A stretch of 57,216 nt of DNA from Clostridium sp. ZS2-4 (GCF_026719745.1 NZ_JAPPRQ010000055.1:1-57216); one strand, 5' to 3'; shown: positions 8,944 to 18,124, counted from the first letter of the stretch. Numbers and translations: made by a program. The notes: a model not told the origin generated them from the letters alone.

Positions 8944-11226
8944 TTATAGCAGTTCAATTGGTGCCATATTAAGCATAAGCTGCTTTATTCCCATGTTATC
9001 AAAAGCTATAGTGACTTTAACATCATTTGAAGTCTTTGAAGTACTGACTATAGTCCCCGTTCCAAATTTCTCATGTCTAACTTTTCTTCCAACACTTATT
9101 TCATCTAAATCAATTTTTTGCTTACTTTCATTTTTAAAATTACTATCTGAATTTAAGCACTGGTTATTTAATATAGAATTAATAGTTTTCTCTACTTTTC
9201 TGGTTTTAAAGGAATCTACGGAATGAGAACCCAGATTATTATTTACATATGCCTGGAAAGCTGTAGATGAGGTACTTTTAGAAGTACCATTTCTTTTTTC
9301 TCTCACATTTTCACGAAGATCTAATGATATTTCATTTATAAAATCAGATTCTGAATAACTTACAGTTCTACCAAATACCCGTCTTGTGCTTGCCGAAGTC
9401 ATATAAATCTTTTCTTTAGCTCTAGTTATACCAACATAGCAAAGTCTTCTTGATTCTTCCATCTCAGCAAAATTTTCCATAGAACGCATTCCTGGGAAAA
9501 TACCATTTTCCATACCAGCCATAAATACTACTGGAAACTCTAACCCTTTAGCACTATGAATAGTCATCATTACTACTGCATCTGTATCTTCACTATAATT
9601 ATCTATATCTGATACCAATGCAACATTTTCCAAGAAAGCTGAAAGTGATTTATCTTCAGAGCTATTTTCAAATTCTACAGCTGCTGATACCAATTCCTTT
9701 ATATTTTCTATTCTGCTTATATCTTCAATTTCTTTAGAAGCTTGAAGTTCCTTTAAATATCCTGTGCTTTCCAAAATTTCCTCTATAAGCTTTGATACAC
9801 TTACTTTATCCTTCGTTCTATTAAAAGAATTTATAAGACTTGTAAATTTATTTATTGATGAAATACTTCTAGCCGTTAGTCCTGGAATATTTTCTATATC
9901 TAGTAATACACTATACATACACTCATCCATATAATTTGCAAACTCTTGTATCTTAGCTACAGTAGCAGCCCCTATTGACCTTTTAGGAACGTTTATTATT
10001 CTTTTTAAACTGATATCATCCTGTAAATTGTTTATAAATCTTAAATATGCAGTTATATCTTTAATTTCTTTTCTATCATAGAATTTTTGTCCACCTATTA
10101 TTCTGTAAGGAATACTTCTTTTCATAAATATATCTTCAAAAATTCTCGATTGCGCATTTGTTCTATAAAGTACAGCAAAATCTTTAAAACCTCTGCTTTC
10201 ATTTTCCATAAGTCTTTTTATCTCATTAGCAGTAAAATTTCCTTCATCTATATCCGAAAAAGCTCTATATGTCTTTATTTTTTCACCAGCTGGATTATCT
10301 GTTCTCAAAACCTTACTTTTTCTTTGAGAGTTATTTTTTATTACAACATTTGCTGCATTTAATATATTCCCTTTAGACCTGTAGTTCTGCTCCAACTTTA
10401 TAATCTTAGTCTGCGGATAATCTTTTTCAAAGTCCAAAATATTCTTTATGTCTGCTCCTCTCCACTGATATATGCATTGATCATCATCGCCAACTACAAA
10501 TATATTTTTATTAGCTTCCGCTAAAAGCTTAACTAATTCATACTGAGCCTTATTTGTATCCTGATACTCATCTACCATTATGTATTTAAATTTGTTCTGA
10601 TAGAATTTTAAAACATCTGGATTTTTCTTAAATAATTCTACAGTTTTGAAAATCAAATCATCAAAATCTAGAGCATTACTATTTTTTAGTCTTTTTTGGT
10701 ATAAAACATATACATCAGCTATCTTGTTATTTCTAAATTCTTTTTCATTTTCCTTTTTAAACTGTTCCGCTGATATCAGGTTGTCCTTTTGTTTACCCAT
10801 TTTAGAAATTATCTCTTTTTCATCAATATCCTTATCATTTATATTTAGTTCTTTCATGCACTGTTTTATTAAAGTTTTTTGGTCAGAACTGTCGTATATT
10901 GCAAAGTTTTTACTGTATCCCAACTTATCTATTTCTCTTCTTAAAATTCTAACACAGCATGAGTGAAAGGTAGATACCCACATATTGTCTATATTCACAT
11001 CAATTAAGCTTTTTATTCTTCCCTTCATTTCTCCTGCTGCCTTATTAGTAAAAGTTATAGCCAATATATTATAGTGTGGTATATCTAGATCTTCAATCAT
11101 ATGGGCAATTCTATAAGTTAGAACTCTCGTCTTACCAGACCCTGCCCCAGCCAATACAAGTAAAGGTCCTTTTATTGTGGTTGCTGCCTCATACTGTTCC
11201 TTATTTAATAGTGCTTTTAAATCCAT
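8944..11226 (-). CDS. pcrA: ATP-dependent DNA helicase PcrA (UvrD/Rep family)
   Basis: A 760-aa superfamily 1A helicase (3'-5') acting in repair, rolling-circle replication and removal of proteins from DNA. Motifs in order: NKEQYEAA at 8-15 (Q motif), Walker A AGAGSGKT at 26-33, TFTNKAAGEM (Ia), VDEYQDTN at 218-225 (Walker B), VVGDDDQCIYQWRGA at 244-258 (III), LEQNYRS (IV), IHSAKGLEFPVVF (V) and VGITRAKEKIY (VI). The C-terminal 60 residues form the Tudor-like RNA polymerase-interaction region (GRKVRHEKFGTGTIVS). It lies upstream of ligA on the same strand, the usual Gram-positive order pcrA-ligA. GGAGTGGTC precedes the ATG. Confidence 0.96.
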   Translation of the reverse strand: MDLKALLNKEQYEAATTIKGPLLVLAGAGSGKTRVLTYRIAHMIEDLDIPHYNILAITFTNKAAGEMKGRIKSLIDVNIDNMWVSTFHSCCVRILRREIDKLGYSKNFAIYDSSDQKTLIKQCMKELNINDKDIDEKEIISKMGKQKDNLISAEQFKKENEKEFRNNKIADVYVLYQKRLKNSNALDFDDLIFKTVELFKKNPDVLKFYQNKFKYIMVDEYQDTNKAQYELVKLLAEANKNIFVVGDDDQCIYQWRGADIKNILDFEKDYPQTKIIKLEQNYRSKGNILNAANVVIKNNSQRKSKVLRTDNPAGEKIKTYRAFSDIDEGNFTANEIKRLMENESRGFKDFAVLYRTNAQSRIFEDIFMKRSIPYRIIGGQKFYDRKEIKDITAYLRFINNLQDDISLKRIINVPKRSIGAATVAKIQEFANYMDECMYSVLLDIENIPGLTARSISSINKFTSLINSFNRTKDKVSVSKLIEEILESTGYLKELQASKEIEDISRIENIKELVSAAVEFENSSEDKSLSAFLENVALVSDIDNYSEDTDAVVMMTIHSAKGLEFPVVFMAGMENGIFPGMRSMENFAEMEESRRLCYVGITRAKEKIYMTSASTRRVFGRTVSYSESDFINEISLDLRENVREKRNGTSKSTSSTAFQAYVNNNLGSHSVDSFKTRKVEKTINSILNNQCLNSDSNFKNESKQKIDLDEISVGRKVRHEKFGTGTIVSTSKTSNDVKVTIAFDNMGIKQLMLNMAPIELL

Positions 11227-11269
11227 TAGACCACTCCTTAATTTTTATACCTTTATCCATTTATAAGTA

Positions 11270-11569
11270 TTATCCCCATTTTATTCTTTCTAATACTAGG
11301 TTGTACCCATCACTTCCATAATTTAAGCATCTATTTACTCTACTTATAGTAGCAGTACTTGCCCCCGTTGCTGCTGCAATTTCCGTATAAGTCTTTTTTT
11401 TATTAAGCATTTTTGCAACTTGAAGCCTTTGTTCTACTGCTTTTAATTCATTTATTGTAAATATATCTTCAAAAAATCTATAGCATTCTTCTTTTGTCTC
11501 TAAACATAAAATCGCTTCACATAGATAGTCCATTTCCTTATTTTCTAGTTTAGACTTAAAATCTGACAC
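11270..11569 (-). CDS. YerC/YecD-family TrpR-related DNA-binding protein
   Basis: A 99-aa all-helical protein of the YerC/TrpR-like family. The helix-turn-helix is at about 60-82 (TYTEIAAATGASTATISRVNR), preceded by FTINELKAVEQRLQVAKML, which is diagnostic of the family. It ends 43 bases before the pcrA start, the conserved order yerC-pcrA in Bacillus and Clostridium. The effector and targets are not established, and the residues that bind tryptophan in TrpR cannot be assumed here. The ATG lies after GGGAGTGAT. Confidence 0.9.
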   Translation of the reverse strand: MSDFKSKLENKEMDYLCEAILCLETKEECYRFFEDIFTINELKAVEQRLQVAKMLNKKKTYTEIAAATGASTATISRVNRCLNYGSDGYNLVLERIKWG

Positions 11570-11712
11570 TTAATCACTCCCTGTCTTTGCCAATTTGCAT
11601 ATATCGATATTTTTTATTATTAACATACATTTAAATTTTATCATTACCTAATACTTTCTTCTACATTAATTTACACATCTTTTAATTTTAATACTTAAAG
11701 AGTGCAAAATTC

Positions 11713-11732
11713 AATAACAAGATTTTGTTATT
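11713..11732. repeat. Short palindrome in the 309-bp gap before the coiled-coil gene
   Basis: AATAACAA-GATT-TTGTTATT is a perfect 8-bp inverted repeat with a 4-nt centre. It lies about 145 bases before the coiled-coil membrane protein gene and could be an operator. The rest of 11570-11878 is very AT-rich, and I see no gene, RNA or clear promoter in it. Confidence 0.45.
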
Positions 11733-11878
11733 TATAGATTATTACCATCTATTGCTTAATAATTCGTATAAAAGGTATAAATTACATAGTTTTAATTTTA
11801 GTAATTTAATAATATATATTTTTCAAAAGGACAAACTAAGATTATAACATATGTTTTTAGCTAAAGGAGATTTTTATA

Positions 11879-12151
11879 ATGAAATTTATCAATAAATTAA
11901 GTGTACTTCATATAACATTAATCCTTACTTTATTCTTTTCATTAACGTTCTCTCATTCTAAGCAAAAATATATTGATACTTTAAGTCAGCAAGCTCTAAA
12001 GGTTGAGCAGAAATGCTATAAAGAATCCCAAAAAGCTTCATTACTAGAACAAGAACTTATTTCACTGCAAAAAAAACTCAATAATTTGCAAAAAGAAAGT
12101 ATTGAATTGAAAGAAAAAAATAACAAACTAAAAAAACAATTACATACATAA
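11879..12151 (+). CDS. Small membrane-anchored coiled-coil protein, 90 aa
   Basis: A 90-aa single-pass protein. Residues 1-25 form a short N-terminal tail plus one hydrophobic segment (LSVLHITLILTLFFSLTFSH). The rest is a charged coiled coil (about 28-88) with Leu and Lys/Glu heptads. The architecture resembles DivIC/FtsL-like proteins but no specific motif supports that. AAAGGAG sits before the ATG. It is followed after 22 bases by a polysaccharide deacetylase that has the same membrane-segment plus coiled-coil start, so the two are probably cotranscribed and may interact. Confidence 0.7.
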   Translation: MKFINKLSVLHITLILTLFFSLTFSHSKQKYIDTLSQQALKVEQKCYKESQKASLLEQELISLQKKLNNLQKESIELKEKNNKLKKQLHT

Positions 12152-12173
12152 TATTTTAGAAGGTGAACATATC

Positions 12174-13118
12174 ATGCGAAAACGACCCTTTACTACAAGT
12201 TTAACTGTCCTGTTTATCATTCAAACTCTTTTTATTTTTAAGATAGCACTTCAATGTAACCAAGCTGCTGCTGTACAAAAAATAATTCTTGAAAAAAAAG
12301 AATCTTTAAATGTCCTTAGTAGTAATATGTCTACTACGGACTATCAAAAAAAAATACTTTCAGAAAAAATAAAGAAAGCAGAATCTGAAAAAATAAAATT
12401 AATTAAAGAAAATAATCAATTAGAAAATAAACTAGCCTTAAGTAACACTAATTCCTTTTACATTGCAAATATTCCACAAAATAAAATAGCATATCTAACC
12501 TTTGATGATGGTCCTTCTAAAAATACTTTAAATATATTAAATATTCTTGATAGATATAATATTAAAGCTACTTTTTTTGTAAATGGTTCTACCTCTCAAT
12601 TAGGAATTAACACTTACAAAGCCATAACCAGCGGAGGTCATGCTATTGGCAATCATACTTATAGTCATAATTATAGTAAAATATATAAAAGCGTTGAGGA
12701 TTTTGCAGAAGATTTCAATAAATTACAAACTCTTTTAAATAGCTCTGTAGGGATAAAACCTAAAATAGTAAGACTTCCTGGTGGAAGTAATAATAGCATA
12801 AGTCGTAGATATGGTGGAACAACTCTTATGCTAGAAATAAGTAAATACTTACTAGATAACGGCTATACTTATTTTGATTGGAATATAGATTCAACTGATG
12901 CATCTGTTAAACTTCAAAGCAAAACTAAAATAGTTACTTCTGTTTTAAACACAAGTAAAAGTAAATCTGCCTTAATAGTTCTACTGCATGATAATTCTGT
13001 TAAAACCACTACTGTAGAAGCTCTACCTGAAATTATTGAAGGTTTAATCAATCAAGGGTTTGAATTTAAAACTCTTTCTCCAAATGAATATATTAATCAA
13101 TTTTTGAGAGCTAAATAA
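12174..13118 (+). CDS. Membrane-anchored polysaccharide deacetylase (NodB domain)
   Basis: A 314-aa enzyme of carbohydrate esterase family 4, which removes N-acetyl groups from peptidoglycan or other GlcNAc polymers outside the cell. Residues 8-28 are an N-terminal membrane anchor and 35-90 a coiled coil. The NodB domain starts near 103. Catalytic motifs: TFDDGP at 109-114 (base and metal Asp), HTYSH at 161-165 (metal His), RLPGG at 200-204, FDWNIDSTDA at 235-243 and LLHD at 270-273 (catalytic His272). All expected residues are present. AAGGTGAAC precedes the ATG. The preceding 90-aa gene is its likely operon partner. Confidence 0.92.
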   Translation: MRKRPFTTSLTVLFIIQTLFIFKIALQCNQAAAVQKIILEKKESLNVLSSNMSTTDYQKKILSEKIKKAESEKIKLIKENNQLENKLALSNTNSFYIANIPQNKIAYLTFDDGPSKNTLNILNILDRYNIKATFFVNGSTSQLGINTYKAITSGGHAIGNHTYSHNYSKIYKSVEDFAEDFNKLQTLLNSSVGIKPKIVRLPGGSNNSISRRYGGTTLMLEISKYLLDNGYTYFDWNIDSTDASVKLQSKTKIVTSVLNTSKSKSALIVLLHDNSVKTTTVEALPEIIEGLINQGFEFKTLSPNEYINQFLRAK

Positions 13119-13174
13119 AAATACCATATAGAATAGACAATAAAAATTTCTACTCTATATGGTATTTTTATTTT
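13117..13174 (+). terminator. Terminator after the deacetylase gene
   Basis: Perfect 16-bp arms (13117-13132 and 13154-13169) carrying ATACCATATAGA and its complement, with a 21-nt loop, followed by a T-rich tract. The arms start at the deacetylase stop codon. Confidence 0.85.
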
Positions 13175-13274
13175 AGCACTTTACAACTTTAACATAATAA
13201 AGTATAATAAATTCATAGAAAATTTATTTACACTTAATTAAAATTTTACATAACCGATAAGGAGGATTATCACA

Positions 13275-14078
13275 ATGAAAAAAATAAGTAAATTAGTTAG
13301 TCTGATATTAAGCTCACTTTTAATAACGTCTCTTGTAGGATGCGGTAGTAGTAAAAATGCTTCAACTACGGATACTAAAGATGGTATTCCAAGTAAAATA
13401 GTTGTAGGATTAGATGATTCTTTCCCTCCGATGGGTTTTCGTTCAGATGAGGACAAGATAATAGGTTTTGATATCGATATGGCTAATGAAATGGCTAAAA
13501 GAATGGGTGTTGAAATAGAATATATGCCTACTGAATGGAGTGGCGTAATTCCATCTTTAAATTCTAAAAAATTCACTGTAATAATTTCTGCTATGAGTGT
13601 TACTGAAGAAAGAAAAAAAGAAATAGCCTTTTCAAATCCTTATATTTTAGAAAAACAAGTTATCGTTGTAAAAAAAGACAATACTTCTATAAACTCAGCT
13701 GATGATTTAAAAGATAAAATCGTAGGTATTCAAGTTGGAAGTACAAGTGCTGAGGCAATAGCACCTATTAGAGATACAATGAAAGACGTTAAACAATATG
13801 ATAAAAACACAGAAGCACTTCAAGATTTGGCAATAGGAAGACTTGATGCTGTGGCAGTTGATGAATTAGTAGCAAGATATTATATAAAAGAACACAGTGA
13901 CAAATATAGAGTTGTTGAAAAAGAAATTTCAAGAGAGCCTATAGCAATTGGTTTAAGAAAAGAGGATACTGCTCTTATAGCAAAATTTAACGAAACTTTA
14001 AAAGCTATGCAAGAAGATGGTACTCTAGCTAAAATATCAAAAGATTGGTTTGGAGAAGACATAACAAAAATGGATTAG
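13275..14078 (+). CDS. Amino-acid ABC transporter substrate-binding lipoprotein
   Basis: A 267-aa family-3 solute-binding protein for polar amino acids (Gln, Glu, Arg, His or cystine type). The signal peptide ends in the lipobox ITSLVGC with Cys23. The mature part shows the family order: VVGLDDSFPPMGF, IIGFDIDMANEMAKRMG, WSGVIPSLNSKKFTVIISAMSVTEERK, VGIQVGSTS and GRLDAVAVDE. The ligand is not certain. An AAGGAGGA site precedes the ATG. It is followed 28 bases later by its permease, but no ATPase gene follows. Confidence 0.93.
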   Translation: MKKISKLVSLILSSLLITSLVGCGSSKNASTTDTKDGIPSKIVVGLDDSFPPMGFRSDEDKIIGFDIDMANEMAKRMGVEIEYMPTEWSGVIPSLNSKKFTVIISAMSVTEERKKEIAFSNPYILEKQVIVVKKDNTSINSADDLKDKIVGIQVGSTSAEAIAPIRDTMKDVKQYDKNTEALQDLAIGRLDAVAVDELVARYYIKEHSDKYRVVEKEISREPIAIGLRKEDTALIAKFNETLKAMQEDGTLAKISKDWFGEDITKMD

Positions 14079-14106
14079 TTTAACAAAGACAAAGGAGTGC
14101 AGAAAT

Positions 14107-14754
14107 ATGGATATTACTACATTTAAAAAATCTCTTCCAATTTTATTAAAGGGAAGTATTATAACAATAGAATTAACAGTACTTGCAATTATTCTTGGTA
14201 CAATGCTTGCCCTAGTTATAACCTTTTGCAAAATAGGTAAAATAAAAGCCTTAAATAAGTTTGGAGATTTTTATACTTGGCTGTTCAGAGGTACCCCTCT
14301 TTTAATTCAACTATTTGTAATTTATTACGGGCTTCCTCAACTTGGAATAAAGTTCACCTCTTTTACCGCCGCTGTAATAGGACTAACTATAAATATTTCT
14401 GCATACATTACTGAAATAATAAGAGCTGCAATACAATCCATAGATAACGGGCAATGGGAAGCTTCAAAAGCTTTAGGAATGAATTACTGGCAAACTATGT
14501 TTTTAATCATAATTCCACAAAGTATAAAGAGAATGCTTCCTCCAATGTCCAATGAATTCATAGCACTACTTAAGGATACTTCTTTGGTTTCCGCTATATC
14601 CATGGGTGATTTAATGAGAAAATCACAATTAATATATGCAGCTACTTATAAACCACTAGAAGTATTTCTATTAGCTACCATACTTTATCTTATGATGACA
14701 ACTGTATTTACAACTTCTTTTAAAGCTCTTGAAAACAGATTTATTTTTGAATAA
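14107..14754 (+). CDS. Amino-acid ABC transporter permease (HisM/GlnP type)
   Basis: A 215-aa inner-membrane permease of the polar amino-acid ABC family, with about five membrane segments. It carries the HisMQ-type motif FRGTPLLIQLFVIYYGLP near 60-77, and the ATPase-contacting EAA loop at about 118-137 (QWEASKALGMNYWQTMFLIIIPQS). Length is typical. The RBS is AAAGGAGTG. The partner ATPase (GlnQ/ArtM-like) that normally follows is absent; a very strong terminator begins 6 bases after the stop. The complex must borrow an ATPase encoded elsewhere. Confidence 0.93.
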   Translation: MDITTFKKSLPILLKGSIITIELTVLAIILGTMLALVITFCKIGKIKALNKFGDFYTWLFRGTPLLIQLFVIYYGLPQLGIKFTSFTAAVIGLTINISAYITEIIRAAIQSIDNGQWEASKALGMNYWQTMFLIIIPQSIKRMLPPMSNEFIALLKDTSLVSAISMGDLMRKSQLIYAATYKPLEVFLLATILYLMMTTVFTTSFKALENRFIFE

Positions 14755-14760
14755 ATAAAA

Positions 14761-14809
14761 AATAATACTAAAAAACACTATCCCGGTGATAGTGTTTTTT
14801 AGTATTATT
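14761..14809 (+). terminator. Strong intrinsic terminator, 22-bp perfect stem
   Basis: Arms 14761-14782 and 14788-14809 pair perfectly around CCGGT, with CACTATC/GATAGTG at the top and a run of T in the 3' arm. The A-rich 5' arm lets it work on the other strand too. It closes the two-gene transporter operon. The 207 bases after it hold only a GC-rich imperfect hairpin (AGACACGTCC/GGAGTGTCT at 14818-14843). Confidence 0.9.
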
Positions 14810-15016
14810 TAGGGCAAGACACGTCCTGGGGCTGGAGTGTCTAAATTAATAAAAAGGGGGCTATTCATTCTTTTTATTTTCCCTTACACAAGCTATTATA
14901 TTAGATAAATATATAAATTGCAAGACATTTTGCAGATTTAATTGTAAATAAAATGTTATAATAATCTGTATCCTTCATAATTTATTCATAAATTTTCTCT
15001 AATTCATCTTATTTTT

Positions 15017-15745
15017 TTATTTATTTACAAGATTCTCTTTTAAATTTAACAATTCTTCCTCTGTCAATTCTCTATATTCTCCCAGCTCCAATTCATCATC
15101 TAATTCCAATTTCCCCATTTTTATTCTTTTTAAATAAATAACTTGCTTATCTACTGCCTCAAACATTCTTTTTACTTGATGAAATTTTCCTTCTTGAATT
15201 GTAACATAAACCTCTGAACCATCTTTATCAGCATTTATAATTTCAAGTTTAGCTGGTAAACATTTATATCCATCATCAATCACTATACCTTCTTCAAAAG
15301 CTTTTATATCACCTTCATCAACTTGCTTATCTATCTCTGCATAATATACCTTATCCACATGCCACTTTGGAGAAGTTAGCCTATGATTTAGTTCTCCATC
15401 ATTAGTTATTAAAAGAAGTCCCTCTGTATCCTTATCTAGTCTTCCTACCGGGAAGGGCTTAAATGCACCGTCTTCATACTCTAATAAATCTATTACTGTT
15501 TCATCATATTTATCAAAAGTAGCTGAAATCACTCCTGATGGCTTATTCATCATAATATAAATATATTCTCTATACTTAACTTCTTCACCTGAAACTTTTA
15601 TAACACACTTATCTGGTTCTACCTTGAAACTACTATCTTTAACAACTTCTCCATCAATTTCTACTTCTCCAGCCTTTGCAAGCGCTTTAATCTCTTTTCT
15701 TGACCCATATCCTAAATTGGCCAAAATTTTATCTAATCTTTCCAT
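15017..15745 (-). CDS. RsuA/RluB-family rRNA pseudouridine synthase
   Basis: A 242-aa enzyme that isomerises a specific uridine in rRNA. The N-terminal S4 RNA-binding domain is at 1-60 (MERLDKILANLGYGSRKEIK). The catalytic motif GRLDKDTEGLLLITNDG is near 101-117, with the nucleophilic Asp in RLD. KVYYAEID and QVKRMFEAV are further family blocks. The GRLDKDTEGL form places it with 16S U516 (RsuA) or 23S (RluB/RluE) enzymes, which cannot be told apart safely here. It is a single gene convergent with the ABC transporter. The RBS GGGAGTGAAG precedes the ATG. Confidence 0.92.
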   Translation of the reverse strand: MERLDKILANLGYGSRKEIKALAKAGEVEIDGEVVKDSSFKVEPDKCVIKVSGEEVKYREYIYIMMNKPSGVISATFDKYDETVIDLLEYEDGAFKPFPVGRLDKDTEGLLLITNDGELNHRLTSPKWHVDKVYYAEIDKQVDEGDIKAFEEGIVIDDGYKCLPAKLEIINADKDGSEVYVTIQEGKFHQVKRMFEAVDKQVIYLKRIKMGKLELDDELELGEYRELTEEELLNLKENLVNK

Positions 15746-15857
15746 TATTCTTCACTCCCTGTTTAGTATTAACTACTAAACCATTTTATCAAACTATTTT
15801 TGTACTTTCATGCATATATTAAAATATATTTAAATATATTTTATAACATTGTATGTA

Positions 15858-15897
15858 AATTATAAAAAATGATTGTTTTTTATCATTTTTTATAATT
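15858..15897. repeat. AT-rich perfect 16-bp inverted repeat
   Basis: AATTATAAAAAATGAT (15858-15873) and its exact complement (15882-15897) flank an 8-nt T-rich loop. It lies between the start of the pseudouridine synthase gene and the end of the Y_Y_Y-like gene. It could act as a second, leftward terminator for the latter, or as an operator of the former. Confidence 0.5.
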
Positions 15898-15920
15898 AGC
15901 TGCAAGTTTTTTTTCACATT

Positions 15921-15952
15921 AAAAGTACTCTTTATAGTTCAAGAGTACTTTT
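15921..15952 (-). terminator. Probable terminator of the Y_Y_Y-like gene
   Basis: AAAAGTACTCTT and AAGAGTACTTTT (15921-15932 and 15941-15952) form a perfect 12-bp stem with an 8-nt loop, a few bases after the stop codon. The T-tract is short (TTTTAATG), so termination may be only partial. Confidence 0.65.
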
Positions 15953-15956
15953 AGAT

Positions 15957-18086
15957 TTACATAAGCGTTTTTCTTTCCTCTTCTGATAAATTCATAAATA
16001 AAGGATCATTCTGTATTGTTTCTCTAATTTCCATTATTTCTTTATTTCTAATTAGTTCCTCCAAAGGCAATTTTTCAGTTACTTTAATCTTTATCATATA
16101 ATAATCCTCATAAGCAACTTTTTTATAACTGCTTTTAGCAAGAACCAAAATTTTATGAATTCCTTTAGTAAATGGTATGAAGTTATAATAATTTTTTTTA
16201 CTATATTTCTGCACTAAATTCCATTCTTTATTTTCCATTAAGTAAAATTCATAAATTACATCTTTTCCTCCATTACTTTCAGCAGTAACTTCTATAGGAT
16301 CATCAATACTAAACTTAAATCTGTCACATTTAAGTTTAGTATTAGTTATAGGTAATGCCTCATTAACAACAATTAAAACATTCTTGGAACTGTCAAATTC
16401 TTTATCACTTTTTTCATTTTTCACATATATTTTTACTGCATATTTACCACTGTATTTAGGCGTAAGTATATATCTTTTACTTTTTACATAGTCTGTTTCC
16501 TCAACTTTATGGCCATTTATTTGAAGCACATATTTTAATAAAGTTTCCTTAGTATTCTGAGTAATAATATCTAAAGCTATCTGATCTCCTGGTAAATAAT
16601 ATTCCCTTGGTTCCATTAAAATATAATCTATTTTTGCAGGTATATATTTATATGAATCTATGTGAATTATTTCATGTGCGTCAAATATTTTATCTGAGTA
16701 CTTGTCTTTAACTCTGATTTCAACTTCAAATCTTCCTGCTTCTTCTGGGATAAAATTCACCCAATTACATTCACTAAAATTCACCTTCTCTATATCATTA
16801 TTATCCTTTCTTACTACAAAACTATATAAAAGTTTTATTCCTCCTCCTGCTATTACTTTAATCTGAACATTTTCCCTAACTAACAAACTTCTATTTTTAT
16901 CTAAAATTATCTCATCTATTTTTACAGGTTCTCTAGGTATTTCATCGATACTGAATGTTATAGATTTACTGTCTTCATACTTATCCCTGCATGAAACATC
17001 TCTTGTATATAAAGTTATTTTATATTCTCCATGTTCCTTAGGCTCCCATGTATATTCATTAGCCTTTATATATCCTGAATCTTCACTTTTTACTCCTTCA
17101 ATTAAATATCTATATCTAAGCTCTTTTCCACCACTGACCACAGCCTTGAATATAATATTTTTACTCATAATCTGTGGTGAACTCAAATCACTTGTGAAGC
17201 TTAATATTTTCACATTCTTGTAAAGTTTAACCTGATAATAAATAATAGCTCTATCATCATATTCCTTAGGAGAATACATGTCCTTAGCTAAACATAGAAG
17301 TTTATAATCACCACTGTGTTCTTCTTTATAACTTACAATTTTTTTAGTAGAATAGTCCTGTATGCATTTAGCTTGTCCATCGGGATTAAGTTTCACAAAT
17401 TTATATAATATCAACCTGGCATCATCATATTCTGCATCAACTTCAAAAACTAGTTCCTCATCTACTAATAATTCAGAAGTTAAACACCTAAAGTTACTTA
17501 TCTCTAATTTTTTCATTTCTACAACTTTATATTCAATCTTTTTTGCATCTTCAAAGTTTTTTGATGAATCTATAGACTTGCACTGAACTAGTATTTCATG
17601 TAAACCTGGTATTTTAACACTACAAGTAAACTCATTTTCATCACAGTAGTCCTTCGCTAAAATCCACTTTTCATTTTCCTTTATCATATATCTGTATAAA
17701 ACAGAATCTTTTTTAGTATCTACTTTAAGGTGAACTTTTTCTCCTACATGAAACTCTTTTTTATTTAAGTCTATATTTGTAATCAATATAGACTCATCAC
17801 ACGTAGAATTCCCTATCATATACTCATATTTAGACACATAATCAAAAGGTTTAGTACTATTCTCTTCCTTACCTTGTATCATCAAAATGTAATTTCCTTC
17901 CTTTTTAGGATTCCATATTACACTATCATTTTTACCGAAATCTTTGAGAATTTCCCACGTTCCATCAAAACCTACAATAAATTTAAATAATAAATCCTCT
18001 TTTGGTTTATCTAAAATATTTATCTTAATCTCAGAATTCTTTTTTTGTGGAGATTCTTTATTATAACCAATAATAATTTCATTCAT
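15957..18086 (-). CDS. Seven-repeat Y_Y_Y (triple-tyrosine motif)-like protein, no signal peptide
   Basis: A 709-aa protein made almost wholly of seven beta-sandwich repeats of about 95 aa, beginning near residues 1, 92, 190, 287, 382, 478 and 576. Each has the pattern [LI]xYxFxVxxxxxWxxxxDYxxxxxxxWxPxxxGxYxIxVxxKDxxSxKxYDxxxxIxYxI. This matches the triple-tyrosine (Y_Y_Y) domain, often found beside peptidoglycan hydrolase or sensor domains. No catalytic domain, signal peptide or membrane segment is seen. A 38-aa helical tail ends the protein (residues about 672-709, LPLEELIRNKEIMEI...). It is divergent from pullulanase. The start ATG follows GGAGAGG. Function unknown. Confidence 0.82.
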   Translation of the reverse strand: MNEIIIGYNKESPQKKNSEIKINILDKPKEDLLFKFIVGFDGTWEILKDFGKNDSVIWNPKKEGNYILMIQGKEENSTKPFDYVSKYEYMIGNSTCDESILITNIDLNKKEFHVGEKVHLKVDTKKDSVLYRYMIKENEKWILAKDYCDENEFTCSVKIPGLHEILVQCKSIDSSKNFEDAKKIEYKVVEMKKLEISNFRCLTSELLVDEELVFEVDAEYDDARLILYKFVKLNPDGQAKCIQDYSTKKIVSYKEEHSGDYKLLCLAKDMYSPKEYDDRAIIYYQVKLYKNVKILSFTSDLSSPQIMSKNIIFKAVVSGGKELRYRYLIEGVKSEDSGYIKANEYTWEPKEHGEYKITLYTRDVSCRDKYEDSKSITFSIDEIPREPVKIDEIILDKNRSLLVRENVQIKVIAGGGIKLLYSFVVRKDNNDIEKVNFSECNWVNFIPEEAGRFEVEIRVKDKYSDKIFDAHEIIHIDSYKYIPAKIDYILMEPREYYLPGDQIALDIITQNTKETLLKYVLQINGHKVEETDYVKSKRYILTPKYSGKYAVKIYVKNEKSDKEFDSSKNVLIVVNEALPITNTKLKCDRFKFSIDDPIEVTAESNGGKDVIYEFYLMENKEWNLVQKYSKKNYYNFIPFTKGIHKILVLAKSSYKKVAYEDYYMIKIKVTEKLPLEELIRNKEIMEIRETIQNDPLFMNLSEEERKTLM

Positions 18087-18124
18087 ATTACCCTCTCCTG
18101 CCCCTATTCTACCTTCTATTATAC

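Noticed and set aside
8944-11226. The UvrD-type helicase as part of a defence system
   Set aside because: Motifs, length, the C-terminal Tudor-like region and the yerC-pcrA-ligA order all identify housekeeping PcrA.
14810-15016. Remnant of an ABC ATPase gene after the permease
   Set aside because: No Walker A, signature or other ATPase segment can be read in any frame.
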